From assembly GCF_004362805.1 (NCBI RefSeq), contig NZ_SNYF01000005.1, forward strand, positions 665,788 through 729,787: 64,000 bases of DNA, written 5' to 3'. Below are positions 36,155 through 44,765 of this stretch, piece by piece. The position numbers and the translations under genes are program-made. The notes below the pieces were generated by a model, which made no database searches, was not told the DNA's origin, and saw nothing but the letters and a program-made list of their open reading frames with translations. The DNA is from Algoriphagus boseongensis. Its GTDB lineage: Bacteria; Bacteroidota; Bacteroidia; Cytophagales; Cyclobacteriaceae. Numbering within the stretch: position 1 is the first letter of the stretch; every line of letters starts with the position of its first letter.

Positions 36155-37447
36155 TTATTTTACTTCTAAAATGTAGTAGTTTTTCTTCCCTTTCTGAATC
36201 AGTAAATATTTGTTTTGAAGAAGGTTGAAGTTCAAAGCTGCATTTGGGTCAGTTAATTTTTCCTTATTGATACTGACTCCTCCACCTTGAATCATTTTCC
36301 TTGCTTCACCTTTGGAAGGGAAAATTTGGGCATTGGTTTTTTCTCCAAAAAGATCCAAGACGTTTTCAATTCCCGCAAATTCTTCTTTGCTAAGTTGTAC
36401 CTGAGGTACTCCTTCAAAAACCGCAAGAAAAGTTCTTTCATCCAAAGAAGCCAAGTCCTCAGTGGACGATTTGCCAAAAAGAATTTCGGAGGCTTTTACC
36501 GCCATTTCATAATCTTCCTGGCTATGAACCATGATAGTCACTTGCTTTGCGATTTCCTTTTGAAGCAATCTTAAATGAGGTGCCTGTGCATGCTCGCTTT
36601 CAAGGGTTTCAATGGTTTTTTGATCCAAAACCGTGAAAATCCTAATGTATTTGGAAGCATCTTCATCAGATACATTGAGCCAAAACTGATAGAAAGCGTA
36701 TGGAGAAGTCTTTTCTGGATCCAACCATACCGACCCACTTTCTGTCTTTCCAAATTTGGTTCCGTCGGCCTTGGTGATCAAAGGAACAGTCAGCGCATAG
36801 GCACTTCCTCCGCCCATTCTTCGGATCAATTCTGTTCCAGTGACGATATTTCCCCATTGATCTGATCCCCCCAATTGAACCGAACAGTTATTGTTTTTCC
36901 AAAGGTGGTAAAAATCATATCCCTGGATCAATTGATAGCTGAATTCAGTGAATGAAAGCCCATTTCCATCTTCCAACCTTCGCTTTACGCTGTCCTTAGA
37001 CATCATGTAGTTTACCGTGATGTGCTTTCCCACATCTCTGATAAACTCAAGAAAAGAGAATTGGGACATCCAGTCGTAATTGTTGACCAGTTCGGCCTTA
37101 TTGGATTTGGAACCCGAAAAATCCAAAAATTTAGAAAGCTGATTTTTCAGACAATCCACGTTGTGATCCAAAGTAGCTTTATCCAAAAGGTTCCTTTCAG
37201 CGGATTTGAAAGAAGGGTCTCCAATCATCCCTGTGGCGCCTCCAACTAAAGCAAATGGCTTGTGACCTGCTCTCTGGAAATGAAGAAGTGTCATCACACC
37301 AACCAGGTGACCGATATGAAGGGAATCTGCAGTTGGATCAAATCCCAGGTAAGCTGAAGCCATTCCTTTGCTCAAATGCTCTTCGATCTCGGGGGTCATA
37401 TCCTGGAGCATTCCTCTCCATCTCAGTTCTTCTATAAATGAATTCAT
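36155..37447 (-). CDS. tyrS: Tyrosyl-tRNA synthetase
   Basis: Class I synthetase charging tRNA-Tyr. The HIGH motif is LHIGHLVG near residue 41, the KMSKS loop is present as KFGKTESG, and [10 protein letters not shown] plus [14 protein letters not shown] form the tyrosine pocket. A C-terminal S4-like RNA-binding module includes [17 protein letters not shown]. The 430-residue length is normal. A -7 box lies upstream at 37474-37481 and a terminator follows, so it is monocistronic. Confidence 0.97.
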   Translation of the reverse strand: MNSFIEELRWRGMLQDMTPEIEEHLSKGMASAYLGFDPTADSLHIGHLVGVMTLLHFQRAGHKPFALVGGATGMIGDPSFKSAERNLLDKATLDHNVDCLKNQLSKFLDFSGSKSNKAELVNNYDWMSQFSFLEFIRDVGKHITVNYMMSKDSVKRRLEDGNGLSFTEFSYQLIQGYDFYHLWKNNNCSVQLGGSDQWGNIVTGTELIRRMGGGSAYALTVPLITKADGTKFGKTESGSVWLDPEKTSPYAFYQFWLNVSDEDASKYIRIFTVLDQKTIETLESEHAQAPHLRLLQKEIAKQVTIMVHSQEDYEMAVKASEILFGKSSTEDLASLDERTFLAVFEGVPQVQLSKEEFAGIENVLDLFGEKTNAQIFPSKGEARKMIQGGGVSINKEKLTDPNAALNFNLLQNKYLLIQKGKKNYYILEVK

Positions 37448-37473
37448 TGAAAAAGGGTCGTTTTATTCGGTCG

Positions 37474-37481
37474 CAAATATA
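37474..37481 (-). promoter_or_regulatory. Candidate -7 promoter box for tyrS
   Basis: On the minus strand this reads TATATTTG, an exact TAnnTTTG match 26 bases upstream of the tyrS start. No well-spaced -33 TTG was found. Confidence 0.4.
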
Positions 37482-37624
37482 GGCTTATCCCATTCAGTAG
37501 GAAAATCAATTTCAGATTCATCCCCAATTCTTACAAATGAACCATCACTCGGTTTCATTCATCAAAACAAAATCTTCTATGGCAGAATTTTTTATTTACT
37601 TTGAGTCAAATCAATAATTACCCT

Positions 37625-40600
37625 ATGAAAATCTTCTTTAAAGCCTTGACCCTAAGTCTTGGTTTTTTAATTACTGGACTTGCCTTTGGGCAGACTGCAC
37701 CAAATTGGCTTCGCTATCCTGCAATTTCTCCGGATGGATCTAGAATCGTCTTCACTTACAAAGGTGACCTTTATTTGGTACCTACTTCAGGAGGAAAGGC
37801 AACTCAATTGACTTTCCACGAGGCTCATGACTTCAAGCCTGTTTGGTCAAAAGATGGGAAGCAAATTGCCTTCGCTTCGGATCGGTATGGAAATTTTGAT
37901 GTATTCATCATGAATGCCGATGGAGGTGATGCGATTCGACTTACTTATCATTCTACTGATGAAATGCCCTATGATTTCACGGCTGATGGGCAAAAGGTGA
38001 TTTTTGGCGCAGCCAGAATGGATATCGCAGAGCATAGACAATATCCAACTGGTTCCCAGCCTGAGCTTTATCAAGTGACTAAAAATGGGGGAAGGGTAGA
38101 TCAGATTTGGACTATTCCTGCTGAGTATGTTCAGACCAGTAAAGATGGATCCAAGATGATCTATCACGATAAAAAAGGAGGAGAAAACGAATGGAGAAAG
38201 CACCACCAGTCGGGGATCGCACGTGACATCTGGATGTATGATGCGAAATCCAACTCGCATACTATGCTTACCAAGTTTTATGGAGAGGATAGAAATCCGG
38301 TTTTTTCCCCGGATGAATCAGAGATTTTTTACCTAAGTGAAGGAAATGGAAATTTCAATTTGTTCAGCATGCCTGTCTCTGACCCGGCTCAGGCAAAGGC
38401 TTTGACCAATTTCACCAAATTCCCTGTAAGATTTTTGACCATTGCTTCAGATGGAAATCTTTGCTTCAGCTACGATGGGGAATTGTATACTATGAAAAAA
38501 GGACAGCAGCCTCAAAAAGTGCAGGTTTCTATTGCTACCCAATCCATTTCCAATCCTGATAGCTACATAACCATCAATGGAGGAGTTCGTGAAATGTCTA
38601 TTTCTCCAGATGGAAAAGAGATTGCATTTATTGCGAGAGGCGAAGTTTTTGTGACTTCGGTAGATGGTTCTTTGACTAAAAGAATCACCAATACTCCAGA
38701 GCAGGAAAGATTTGTTGAGTTTGCTCCTGATGGAAAATCTCTGGTTTATGCTTCTGAGCGAAATAGCAAATGGCAGATTTTCCAAGCTACCAAAGTAAGA
38801 GCAGAGGAGCCTTTCTTTTTTGCTTCCACTTTATTGAAAGAAGAACCACTAGTTTCAGTGGAAACCGATGCCTATCTGCCGAAATTTTCTCCTGATGGAA
38901 AAAAGTTGGCCTACATCGAAGGAAGAAGAAGTCTGAAGATTTTGGATTTGGCTAGTAAATCAAAAGTGACCTTGATGGGCCCTGATCTTTTGTTCCATAT
39001 GAGCGACGGAGATCAATATTTCACTTGGAGTCCTGATAGCAAATGGCTTTTGGCTAGCTATAGACCTACAATGACCAACTCAGAGGTGGTCCTTTTGGAT
39101 GCCACTGGAAAAGAAAAAATGAGAAAATTGACCCAAAGCGGCTATTCTGATGATAATGCAAAATGGGTGAATGGTGGAAAGCAAATTATCTGGTTCTCCA
39201 ATCGGGACGGATTGAGAAGCTATGCCACCAGCGGTCGAATGGAAGAGGATGTGTATACCTTATTTTTCGACCAAGCTGCTTGGGATAAGTTTAGGCTGAG
39301 CAAGGAGGAGTTTGATCTTTTGAAAGAGATTGAAAAAGCCAAAAAGCCTCAAAATGGGGATGATAAGTCTAAGACTGAGAAAGCAGAGGAGAAAAAGGTT
39401 GAGGACATTGTTTTTGACTTTGATGGAATTGAAGAAAGAAAGGCGAGACTCACGATCCATTCTTCCATTATGGGAGATGCGCTACTTTCGAAGGATGGTG
39501 AAAAATTGTATTACCTAGCTAGATTTGAAAAGGGTATGAACCTCTGGTCTACTGATTTGAGAACCAAGGATACCAAGCAGGAAATCAGCCTTAATGCAAA
39601 TTCCGGAAGACTTGTTTGGGACAAAGATCAAAAGAACTTGTACTTGCTTTCCGATGGATCCATTTCCAAAATAAATCCAGAAGGAATGAAGCGTGAGACC
39701 ATAAAGATTGCTGGAGAAATGACCTATGATCAATCCGCAGAATTGGCACACTCGTTTGATCACATTTGGCTTCGCACAAAGGGGATTTTTTATACTCCGA
39801 CCATGCACGGGGTTGATTGGGAGGGGATCAGACCTGATTACCAAAAATATCTGCCCCATATCGGTAACAATTATGAGTTTGCTGAGATGATCTCTGAAAT
39901 GATTGGAGAACTTAATGTGTCCCACGCAGGAGCCAGATATTCCCGATCTATTCCTTTAGCAGATGCTACGGGAGCTTTGGGAGTTTTCTTTGATTACAAA
40001 CATGCTGGCAATGGCCTGAAAATAACTGAAGTGATCGAAGGAGGTCCTTTGGATAAAGCTGGAATGGAGATCAAGCCCGGGATGATCATTGAGCGAATTG
40101 ATGGGGAAATGATTTCACCTGACTTGGATTTTGCGAAACTTCTAAACAGAAAGGCTGATAAGTTTACCTTGGTTGAGGTTTTTGATCCAGGATCAAATAG
40201 CCGAAATCAATACACGGTTAAACCAATTTCATTGGGAGAAGAAAATCAATTGCTTTATAAGCGATGGGTCAAGAAGAACCAAGCTGAAGTGGAAAAATTG
40301 AGTGGTGGAAAATTAGGGTACGTGCATATCCCGGGAATGAGTGATGGTCCGTATCGTAATGTTGTTGAAGATATGCTCGGAAAATATTACGAGAAAGATG
40401 GGGTAATCGTCGATACTCGTTTCAATGGAGGCGGTGATTTAGTTGCTGATTTGGCTATGTTCTTTACGGGAGATAAATTTTTGACTTATGCTACTGAAGA
40501 TAAAGTCGTAGGAGGAGAACCGACAGCCAGATGGACTAAACCTACCTTGGCGATGTTCAATGAGGCTAATTATTCAGATGGGCATTGCTTTGCTTGTGGC

Positions 40601-40858
40601 TATACGGATTTGAAAATTGGTAAAACAGTCGGAATGCCAACTCCAGGAACTTGTTCGTTTGCAGGTTGGGAAGGATTGCCGAATGGAGTCAGATGGGGAG
40701 CGGTTCCGATTTCTGCAAAAAATAAAGCAGGGGAGTGGTTAGAAAATAATGAAACTCGACCTCAGTTTGAAGTGAAAAATATGCCTGGAAAGATTGATCA
40801 AGGAATTGATCAGCAATTAGAAAAGGCGGTGGAAGAACTGTTGAAGGACGTTAAATAA
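37625..40858 (+). CDS. Tricorn-like S41 family protease, exported
   Basis: A 1077-residue homologue of tricorn protease. A signal peptide (LTLSLGFLITGLAFGQ) is followed by beta-propeller repeats with the PD40/TolB pattern (ISPDGSRIVF, WSKDGKQIAFAS, FSPDESEIFYLS and others) over residues 30-560, a Lys/Glu-rich linker, a PDZ domain at about 780-860 (GLKITEVIEGGPLDKAGM) and an S41 catalytic domain with VDTRFNGGGD and nucleophile Ser984 in ANYSDGH. Tricorn processes peptides from the proteasome in archaea; here the signal peptide points to periplasmic peptide degradation. The ATG at 37625 is chosen over the frame opening at 37601. Confidence 0.92.
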   Translation: MKIFFKALTLSLGFLITGLAFGQTAPNWLRYPAISPDGSRIVFTYKGDLYLVPTSGGKATQLTFHEAHDFKPVWSKDGKQIAFASDRYGNFDVFIMNADGGDAIRLTYHSTDEMPYDFTADGQKVIFGAARMDIAEHRQYPTGSQPELYQVTKNGGRVDQIWTIPAEYVQTSKDGSKMIYHDKKGGENEWRKHHQSGIARDIWMYDAKSNSHTMLTKFYGEDRNPVFSPDESEIFYLSEGNGNFNLFSMPVSDPAQAKALTNFTKFPVRFLTIASDGNLCFSYDGELYTMKKGQQPQKVQVSIATQSISNPDSYITINGGVREMSISPDGKEIAFIARGEVFVTSVDGSLTKRITNTPEQERFVEFAPDGKSLVYASERNSKWQIFQATKVRAEEPFFFASTLLKEEPLVSVETDAYLPKFSPDGKKLAYIEGRRSLKILDLASKSKVTLMGPDLLFHMSDGDQYFTWSPDSKWLLASYRPTMTNSEVVLLDATGKEKMRKLTQSGYSDDNAKWVNGGKQIIWFSNRDGLRSYATSGRMEEDVYTLFFDQAAWDKFRLSKEEFDLLKEIEKAKKPQNGDDKSKTEKAEEKKVEDIVFDFDGIEERKARLTIHSSIMGDALLSKDGEKLYYLARFEKGMNLWSTDLRTKDTKQEISLNANSGRLVWDKDQKNLYLLSDGSISKINPEGMKRETIKIAGEMTYDQSAELAHSFDHIWLRTKGIFYTPTMHGVDWEGIRPDYQKYLPHIGNNYEFAEMISEMIGELNVSHAGARYSRSIPLADATGALGVFFDYKHAGNGLKITEVIEGGPLDKAGMEIKPGMIIERIDGEMISPDLDFAKLLNRKADKFTLVEVFDPGSNSRNQYTVKPISLGEENQLLYKRWVKKNQAEVEKLSGGKLGYVHIPGMSDGPYRNVVEDMLGKYYEKDGVIVDTRFNGGGDLVADLAMFFTGDKFLTYATEDKVVGGEPTARWTKPTLAMFNEANYSDGHCFACGYTDLKIGKTVGMPTPGTCSFAGWEGLPNGVRWGAVPISAKNKAGEWLENNETRPQFEVKNMPGKIDQGIDQQLEKAVEELLKDVK

Positions 40859-40861
40859 AAC

Positions 40862-40890
40862 AAAGCCCCGGTCAACTTGACCGGGGCTTT
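40862..40890. terminator. Bidirectional terminator between tricorn-like and BlaI-like genes
   Basis: A GC-rich stem (40862-40875 with 40877-40890, realistic loop AACTT) between convergent genes; the T tract on the plus strand is interrupted by A. Confidence 0.8.
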
Positions 40891-40918
40891 ATTATTTAAT
40901 GCTTATCCACAAATATTC

Positions 40919-41248
40919 TTACTGATATTGTTTAGTGTTCAATGATTCATCATTCTTGAAGAATTGAGTCATTTTTGCAAAAGAACTATCGAAATAGCCC
41001 TCTAGCATTTTCCTGATGATAAAAGTTCTGTACTCATCTTTGGAAACGATAGGAAAGTATTCATGGCTCTTTCCATAGGACTTATGGCTTACAAATCCTT
41101 TTCTTTCCAAAATTCTAACAATTGTTGATACGGTATTGTATGCCGGTTTTGGTTCGGTCATAGGAACCAGGATATCTTTCACGAAGCCTCGCTCAATATC
41201 CCAGAGGATTTGCATAATCTCCTCTTCTGCTCTGGTTAATGGTTTCAT
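40919..41248 (-). CDS. BlaI/MecI/CopY family transcriptional regulator
   Basis: A 109-residue winged-helix repressor. The N-terminal pattern LTRAEEEIMQILWDIERGFVKDI and the recognition region YNTVSTIVRILERKGFVSHK are diagnostic. The C-terminal dimerisation part is short and ends in a polar tail. Such regulators are usually encoded with an M56/BlaR1 membrane sensor protease that inactivates them; none is present on either side here. The divergent or downstream targets are not evident, though the upstream minus-strand neighbour is a fatty-acid desaturase 137 bases away with a terminator between. Confidence 0.9.
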   Translation of the reverse strand: MKPLTRAEEEIMQILWDIERGFVKDILVPMTEPKPAYNTVSTIVRILERKGFVSHKSYGKSHEYFPIVSKDEYRTFIIRKMLEGYFDSSFAKMTQFFKNDESLNTKQYQ

Positions 41249-41350
41249 AAGGTGTTAAGTTTAAATGTGCTAGAAAATTATTCACTTAGTTTTTAATTCC
41301 AAAGAATTTTTACAATTTTTTTATGTTTTAGTTGAATTAAAAAACCTACC

Positions 41351-41380
41351 AATAAAAAAGCCTTCCGTTTTGGAAGGCTT
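41351..41380 (-). terminator. Terminator of the desaturase gene
   Basis: A 9-bp stem (41358-41366 with 41372-41380) with loop GTTTT; on the minus strand it follows the desaturase stop and ends in a T run. Confidence 0.83.
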
Positions 41381-41385
41381 AAATT

Positions 41386-42135
41386 TTACGCAGCTCTAAG
41401 TTTTATAATCTTTGTTGCATGTAAGAGCTTGACTATTGGGTAAGTAGGATCAAACTCATACCACTTAACCGCAAAATTTGGTCTGTTCGGAAGTTTGTGA
41501 TGGTTGTTTTGAAATAACTCACCCAACATCAACACATCAAGTAGCAAGCTGTTTTTAGACTTATCGTTATTGTCGAAGTTGGCATATCCATATTTATGAC
41601 CACTCCAGTTGACAATTGCGCCATGAACTGGCCCCATTAGAAAATGGATAGGAAGAAGGAAATACATCCACCAATGAGTTCCGGGAAGATCAAAAACAGA
41701 AATACAAAGAACGTAGACTAATACGTAGAATAGTCCCCAAGCTACTCGGACCCCCATAGTATCTGCGAATTTGTCAAACGAATTCCAATCTGGAATATCC
41801 TTAGAAAATCGTTCTTCAGGCTTCAATTTGAAGCTGAAGTAATCGTTGTAAATATTTTTTGTTTTCCACATCATCGTAAAAAGATTCTCTGTGTGATGAG
41901 GGCTATGAGGATCTTTTGGAGTGTCGGAATAAGCGTGGTGCATTCTATGAAGAATGGCATAAGCTCTTGGAGATAAGTAAGAGCTACCTTGCCAAATCCA
42001 GGTAAAAATGTAGAAGAATTTTTCCCAATACTTGTTCATTACAAACATCTGATGGGCAGCATAACGGTGTAGGAAGAAACTCTGGCAAAACAGGGAGAAA
42101 TACCAGTGCAGGAGAAAGAAAATAATGATAATCAC
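41386..42135 (-). CDS. Acyl-CoA/fatty-acid desaturase
   Basis: A 249-residue integral membrane di-iron desaturase. The histidine boxes are HRYAAH (His23, His28), HRMHH (His63, His66, His67) and a C-terminal QNNHHK; an HKYG element supplies a further His. Membrane segments alternate with the boxes (WYFSLFCQSFF, FFYIFTWIW, GLFYVLVYVLCISVFDL, WWMYFLLPIHFL). It likely introduces a delta-9-type double bond to tune membrane fluidity. The start is a GTG at 42135; no upstream in-frame ATG exists, and a -7 box 26 bases away supports it. At 249 residues it is shorter than delta-9 enzymes that carry an extra N-terminal helix. Confidence 0.9.
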   Translation of the reverse strand: MIIIIFFLLHWYFSLFCQSFFLHRYAAHQMFVMNKYWEKFFYIFTWIWQGSSYLSPRAYAILHRMHHAYSDTPKDPHSPHHTENLFTMMWKTKNIYNDYFSFKLKPEERFSKDIPDWNSFDKFADTMGVRVAWGLFYVLVYVLCISVFDLPGTHWWMYFLLPIHFLMGPVHGAIVNWSGHKYGYANFDNNDKSKNSLLLDVLMLGELFQNNHHKLPNRPNFAVKWYEFDPTYPIVKLLHATKIIKLRAA

Positions 42136-42160
42136 TCGGTAGATTGTTAAGATTAATGTG

Positions 42161-42168
42161 CAAATATA
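42161..42168 (-). promoter_or_regulatory. Candidate -7 promoter box for the desaturase gene
   Basis: Reads TATATTTG on the minus strand, an exact TAnnTTTG match. It would give a leader of about 20 bases before the GTG start. No clear -33 element. Confidence 0.4.
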
Positions 42169-42274
42169 AGTTTCTTAGGTAAATTAATGTTCCATTCGGG
42201 TTTTCAAAAGCCCAATTTAAAATCTGATTTATCTCAGGTTTTATTAGTGGAGATTTTATTTAAAATTAAAAATC

Positions 42275-42637
42275 ATGGAAAGCTCGCTAAATACAGGATC
42301 AATTTTGACCAAAATCATTGTGGGTGGAATCTCAATTTTGATTGCGGATTTATTATTAAGTGGAGTTCAGGTAGATACTTGGATTACAGGTCTGATTCTG
42401 GCAGGCGCAATAATTCTCATCAATTTCACAATCAAGCCAATTCTGATTATTTTGACTCTTCCTTTAACCTTGATCACATTTGGATTGTTTTTGTTAGTCA
42501 TCAATGCCCTGGTTGTTTTGATAGCCGCATATTTTATTCCTGGATTTACCGTGGATGGTTTTTGGTGGGCTTTGGGATTTGCTTTGCTAGTCAGTATTGT
42601 CAATGGAGTATTCGGTATCAATCTGAATCCGAAATAA
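42275..42637 (+). CDS. Small four-helix membrane protein, phage-holin-4-2/DUF360-like
   Basis: A 120-residue protein with about four hydrophobic helices (TKIIVGGISILIADLLLSG, WITGLILAGAIILINF, ILIILTLPLTLITFGLFLLV, ALVVLIAAYFIPGF). The INFTIKPILIILTLPLTLITFG region is the hallmark of the family named after a mycobacteriophage holin but widespread as a chromosomal gene. There are no phage genes nearby, so a lysis role is not supported. Function is unknown. Its last 20 bases overlap the convergent AlbA_2 gene. Confidence 0.85.
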   Translation: MESSLNTGSILTKIIVGGISILIADLLLSGVQVDTWITGLILAGAIILINFTIKPILIILTLPLTLITFGLFLLVINALVVLIAAYFIPGFTVDGFWWALGFALLVSIVNGVFGINLNPK

Positions 42638-43061
42638 GCAAAGTCTTGTCTCCGGATCTTTTGTATGCTTTTCGTTCTCCTGAACCACTTTTACAATAAA
42701 CCAAACCATCTTTTTGAGGAGAGATTTTAACCAATAGGACGATTAGTTCTTCATCTTCAAAATCTGTAGGGTTTTCCTTAGTCCATTTGATTGGGTAATA
42801 AGAAACTGATGCATGAGGTTCACAAATCATCTCATTCGCGGATTCTATCATGTATTGTTCTTCGTAGGGGTCAATCCCAATTACCTCCTTTTTATCAGAG
42901 ACTCCGATTAGGAGCATTCCTCCCTCAGAATTGGCAAAGGCAGAAATAGTTTTAGCAATTTTTTCTCTTGAAGTAATTTTCAGCTTGAAATCCAGCAGCT
43001 TACCTTCCTTTTGTCGAATTAAATTTTTGATAAATTCTTGATTAAATTTTGTTGAATTCAT
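42618..43061 (-). CDS. AlbA_2 (Schlafen-type) putative DNA-binding domain protein
   Basis: A 147-residue stand-alone AlbA_2 domain. Signatures are GKLLDFKLKITSREKIAKTISAFANSEGGMLLIGVSD near the N-terminus and the later GERKAYKRSGDKTL. The helicase or winged-helix parts found in longer members are absent. Usually annotated as ATP-binding or transcription-linked; the biochemical role is unsettled. No signal peptide. It overlaps the 3' end of the small membrane protein by 20 bases. Confidence 0.85.
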   Translation of the reverse strand: MNSTKFNQEFIKNLIRQKEGKLLDFKLKITSREKIAKTISAFANSEGGMLLIGVSDKKEVIGIDPYEEQYMIESANEMICEPHASVSYYPIKWTKENPTDFEDEELIVLLVKISPQKDGLVYCKSGSGERKAYKRSGDKTLLISDSD

Positions 43062-43146
43062 TTTATTCGTTTATTTTCTTTCGTGGGAAGAGAATGGTCA
43101 ATAAATCGAAGACTTTCCAACCCAAAAAAACTATAATTTTTGTTTT

Positions 43147-43704
43147 ATGCAGTTTGCGAATCCCGGGTTTGATCCCAAAAATATTGAACAATTAAGTGCC
43201 GAACTGGCAAAATCTGGTAAACCTTACAAGGTTGTCCCAGATCCAGGTAATTCTGAAGAGTTTATAAACTTCCTTTTTCTAGGCATTTTTGAAGGAAAGC
43301 AAGTAATCTATGATGCTGCATTATATACCTTAAGACTTCATCACTCAAGTGAAGTATATGAATTGGCCGAACATGAAGCCGCTAAAAAATTCCCGAATTT
43401 CAAAGGGATTAACTACGAAGAAGATGAGGAGGGAAACTTGAAGCCTTTATCCAGTGAGGAGGAAGAAATAGGCTGGTTTATTACTGAGATTATCATGGAA
43501 TTGGAGGAGGAAGAAGCCGTAAAGGTTCAGGAATTCCTAGATATCGATACCAACCATGATTATGGCGTTGGTCTTGATGCAGCACTTAATGTTGACGAAA
43601 TCAACGATAAAGTCATTCGGAAATTCATCAAAGAATTCAATGATGATACCTTGGTTTTGGATGAAACTCTTTATTCTTTCCAGACTGAGGAAGATGAGAT
43701 TTAA
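43147..43704 (+). CDS. Acidic cytoplasmic protein of unknown function
   Basis: A 185-residue protein very rich in Asp and Glu, especially around 100-125 and at the C-terminus (FQTEEDEI). It has no signal peptide, membrane helix or cysteine cluster. The first 80 residues include a helix-rich segment with LYTLRLHHSSEVYELAEHEAAKKF. I do not recognise a family. A terminator-like hairpin lies 35 bases downstream. Confidence 0.72.
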   Translation: MQFANPGFDPKNIEQLSAELAKSGKPYKVVPDPGNSEEFINFLFLGIFEGKQVIYDAALYTLRLHHSSEVYELAEHEAAKKFPNFKGINYEEDEEGNLKPLSSEEEEIGWFITEIIMELEEEEAVKVQEFLDIDTNHDYGVGLDAALNVDEINDKVIRKFIKEFNDDTLVLDETLYSFQTEEDEI

Positions 43705-43706
43705 GT

Positions 43707-43736
43707 TTTGATCCCTATTCTCAAAACATACCTTTG
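43707..43736 (+). promoter_or_regulatory. Promoter candidate for the deacetylase-like gene
   Basis: TTTG at 43707-43710 and an exact TACCTTTG at 43729-43736, 18 bases apart. Expected transcription start is near 43742, inside the left arm of the adjoining hairpin. Confidence 0.55.
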
Positions 43737-43738
43737 TT

Positions 43739-43767
43739 GCGCTAGTTAATTGATTAGCGCTTTTTTT
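43739..43767 (+). terminator. Hairpin with T run between promoter box and start codon
   Basis: GCGCTA at 43739-43744 pairs with TAGCGC at 43755-43760, and the loop can extend the pairing with wobbles; seven T residues follow directly, ending at the ATG of the next gene. Probably the terminator of the 43147-43704 gene. Confidence 0.65.
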
Positions 43768-44670
43768 ATGCTTAAAATTTCTTGGTCACCCCTGTATTGT
43801 CATCCTCTTCCTGAAGGTCATCGGTTTCCAATGGAGAAATACAACCTCCTGCCTGAGCAATTGATATATGAAGGAACGGTAACTCAAGAAAACTTTTTTG
43901 AACCCATACCTCTTGAGAAAAAATGGATTACCAATACCCACCAGGAATCTTATTACCAGAAGCTCATTGATTTAAATTTATCAAAGTCGGAAATCCGTGC
44001 GACAGGATTTCCATTAAGCAGTGAATTAATCCAGAGAGAAATTCTGATCATGGGAGGATCTGTGCAGGCGGCTTTATTTGCCAAAGACTTTGGTGTCGGA
44101 ATAAACATAGCCGGTGGCACCCATCATGCATTTTCAGATCGAGGAGAAGGTTTTTGTTTGCTGAATGATCTAGGGATCACAGCAAATTATCTCTTGGAAA
44201 ATAAACTGGCCAAGCGGGTATTGATCGTTGATTTGGACGTGCATCAGGGCAATGGAACAGCAGAATTATTTAGAGAAAACCCAGCTGTTTTTACATTCAG
44301 CATGCATGGAGAGAAGAATTACCCCCATCGAAAAGAAGTTTCTGATTTGGATATTGCTTTACCTGATGGAGCAGGAGATGAGCTTTTTTTAAGTCTTTTG
44401 GAAAAGAGTTTAGAAGAAGTTCTAATTCAATTTCAACCTGATTTTATTCTTTATCAGTCTGGAGTAGACGCATTAAAAACTGACAAACTGGGCAGATTAG
44501 GAATGTCCATTTCAGGCATTCAGCAACGGGATAAAATGGTCTTGACCTACTCAAAGCAAGGTGATATTCCAGTCATGTGTTGTATGGGAGGTGGCTATTC
44601 CACTAGAATCAGGGATGTAATTGATGCGCATGCACAATTATATCGTGTGGCTCAAGAATTGTATTTCTAG
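43768..44670 (+). CDS. Histone-deacetylase-family (AcuC/HDAC-like) amidohydrolase
   Basis: A zinc-dependent deacetylase-fold enzyme of 300 residues. The zinc and catalytic motifs are visible: GGTHHAFSDRGEGFCLLND (tandem His charge relay), VLIVDLDVHQGNGTAE (Asp and His zinc ligands), YQSGVDAL (second Asp ligand) and GGGYS near the end. Bacterial members remove acetyl groups from acetyl-polyamines, acetoin-pathway proteins or lysines; the substrate is not deducible. The frame opens at 43750; the ATG at 43768 directly follows the T run of the hairpin and is preferred. Confidence 0.88.
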   Translation: MLKISWSPLYCHPLPEGHRFPMEKYNLLPEQLIYEGTVTQENFFEPIPLEKKWITNTHQESYYQKLIDLNLSKSEIRATGFPLSSELIQREILIMGGSVQAALFAKDFGVGINIAGGTHHAFSDRGEGFCLLNDLGITANYLLENKLAKRVLIVDLDVHQGNGTAELFRENPAVFTFSMHGEKNYPHRKEVSDLDIALPDGAGDELFLSLLEKSLEEVLIQFQPDFILYQSGVDALKTDKLGRLGMSISGIQQRDKMVLTYSKQGDIPVMCCMGGGYSTRIRDVIDAHAQLYRVAQELYF

Positions 44671-44708
44671 GCCTTAACCTAAATTAACCAGAAGCTATCT
44701 CTGCTGCC

Positions 44709-44738
44709 CTTGCAAAATCATTTCTTTCTCTATATTTG
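44709..44738 (+). promoter_or_regulatory. Promoter candidate for the OmpH-like gene
   Basis: CTTG at 44709-44712 and an exact TATATTTG at 44731-44738, with 18 bases between; predicted start near 44745, 20 bases before the GTG. Confidence 0.55.
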
Positions 44739-44765
44739 CGCCCTGTCAACCATTAAAATACTAAA

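Noticed and set aside
39515..39925. Long antisense frame inside the tricorn-like gene (136 codons)
   Set aside because: It lies wholly within a well-supported coding region on the other strand, has shadow-like composition and no recognisable family; similar antisense frames at 9714-10118, 30543-30980 and 61176-61664 were dismissed for the same reason.
41249..41350. BlaI operator dyad upstream of the repressor gene
   Set aside because: Only short imperfect pairings (TAAGT and ACTTA) are visible and no TACA/TGTA-type dyad was found.
42275..42637. Holin-like gene as evidence for a prophage
   Set aside because: No integrase, capsid, tail or lysin genes are nearby, and this family is common as an ordinary chromosomal gene.
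42187..42699. Plus-strand frame of 170 codons overlapping the small membrane protein gene
   Set aside because: It is an out-of-frame reading of the membrane protein gene with Ser/Cys/Trp-rich shadow composition.
42618..43061. Schlafen/AlbA_2 protein as an anti-phage defence system
   Set aside because: Only the small domain is present, with no effector domain and no other defence genes nearby.
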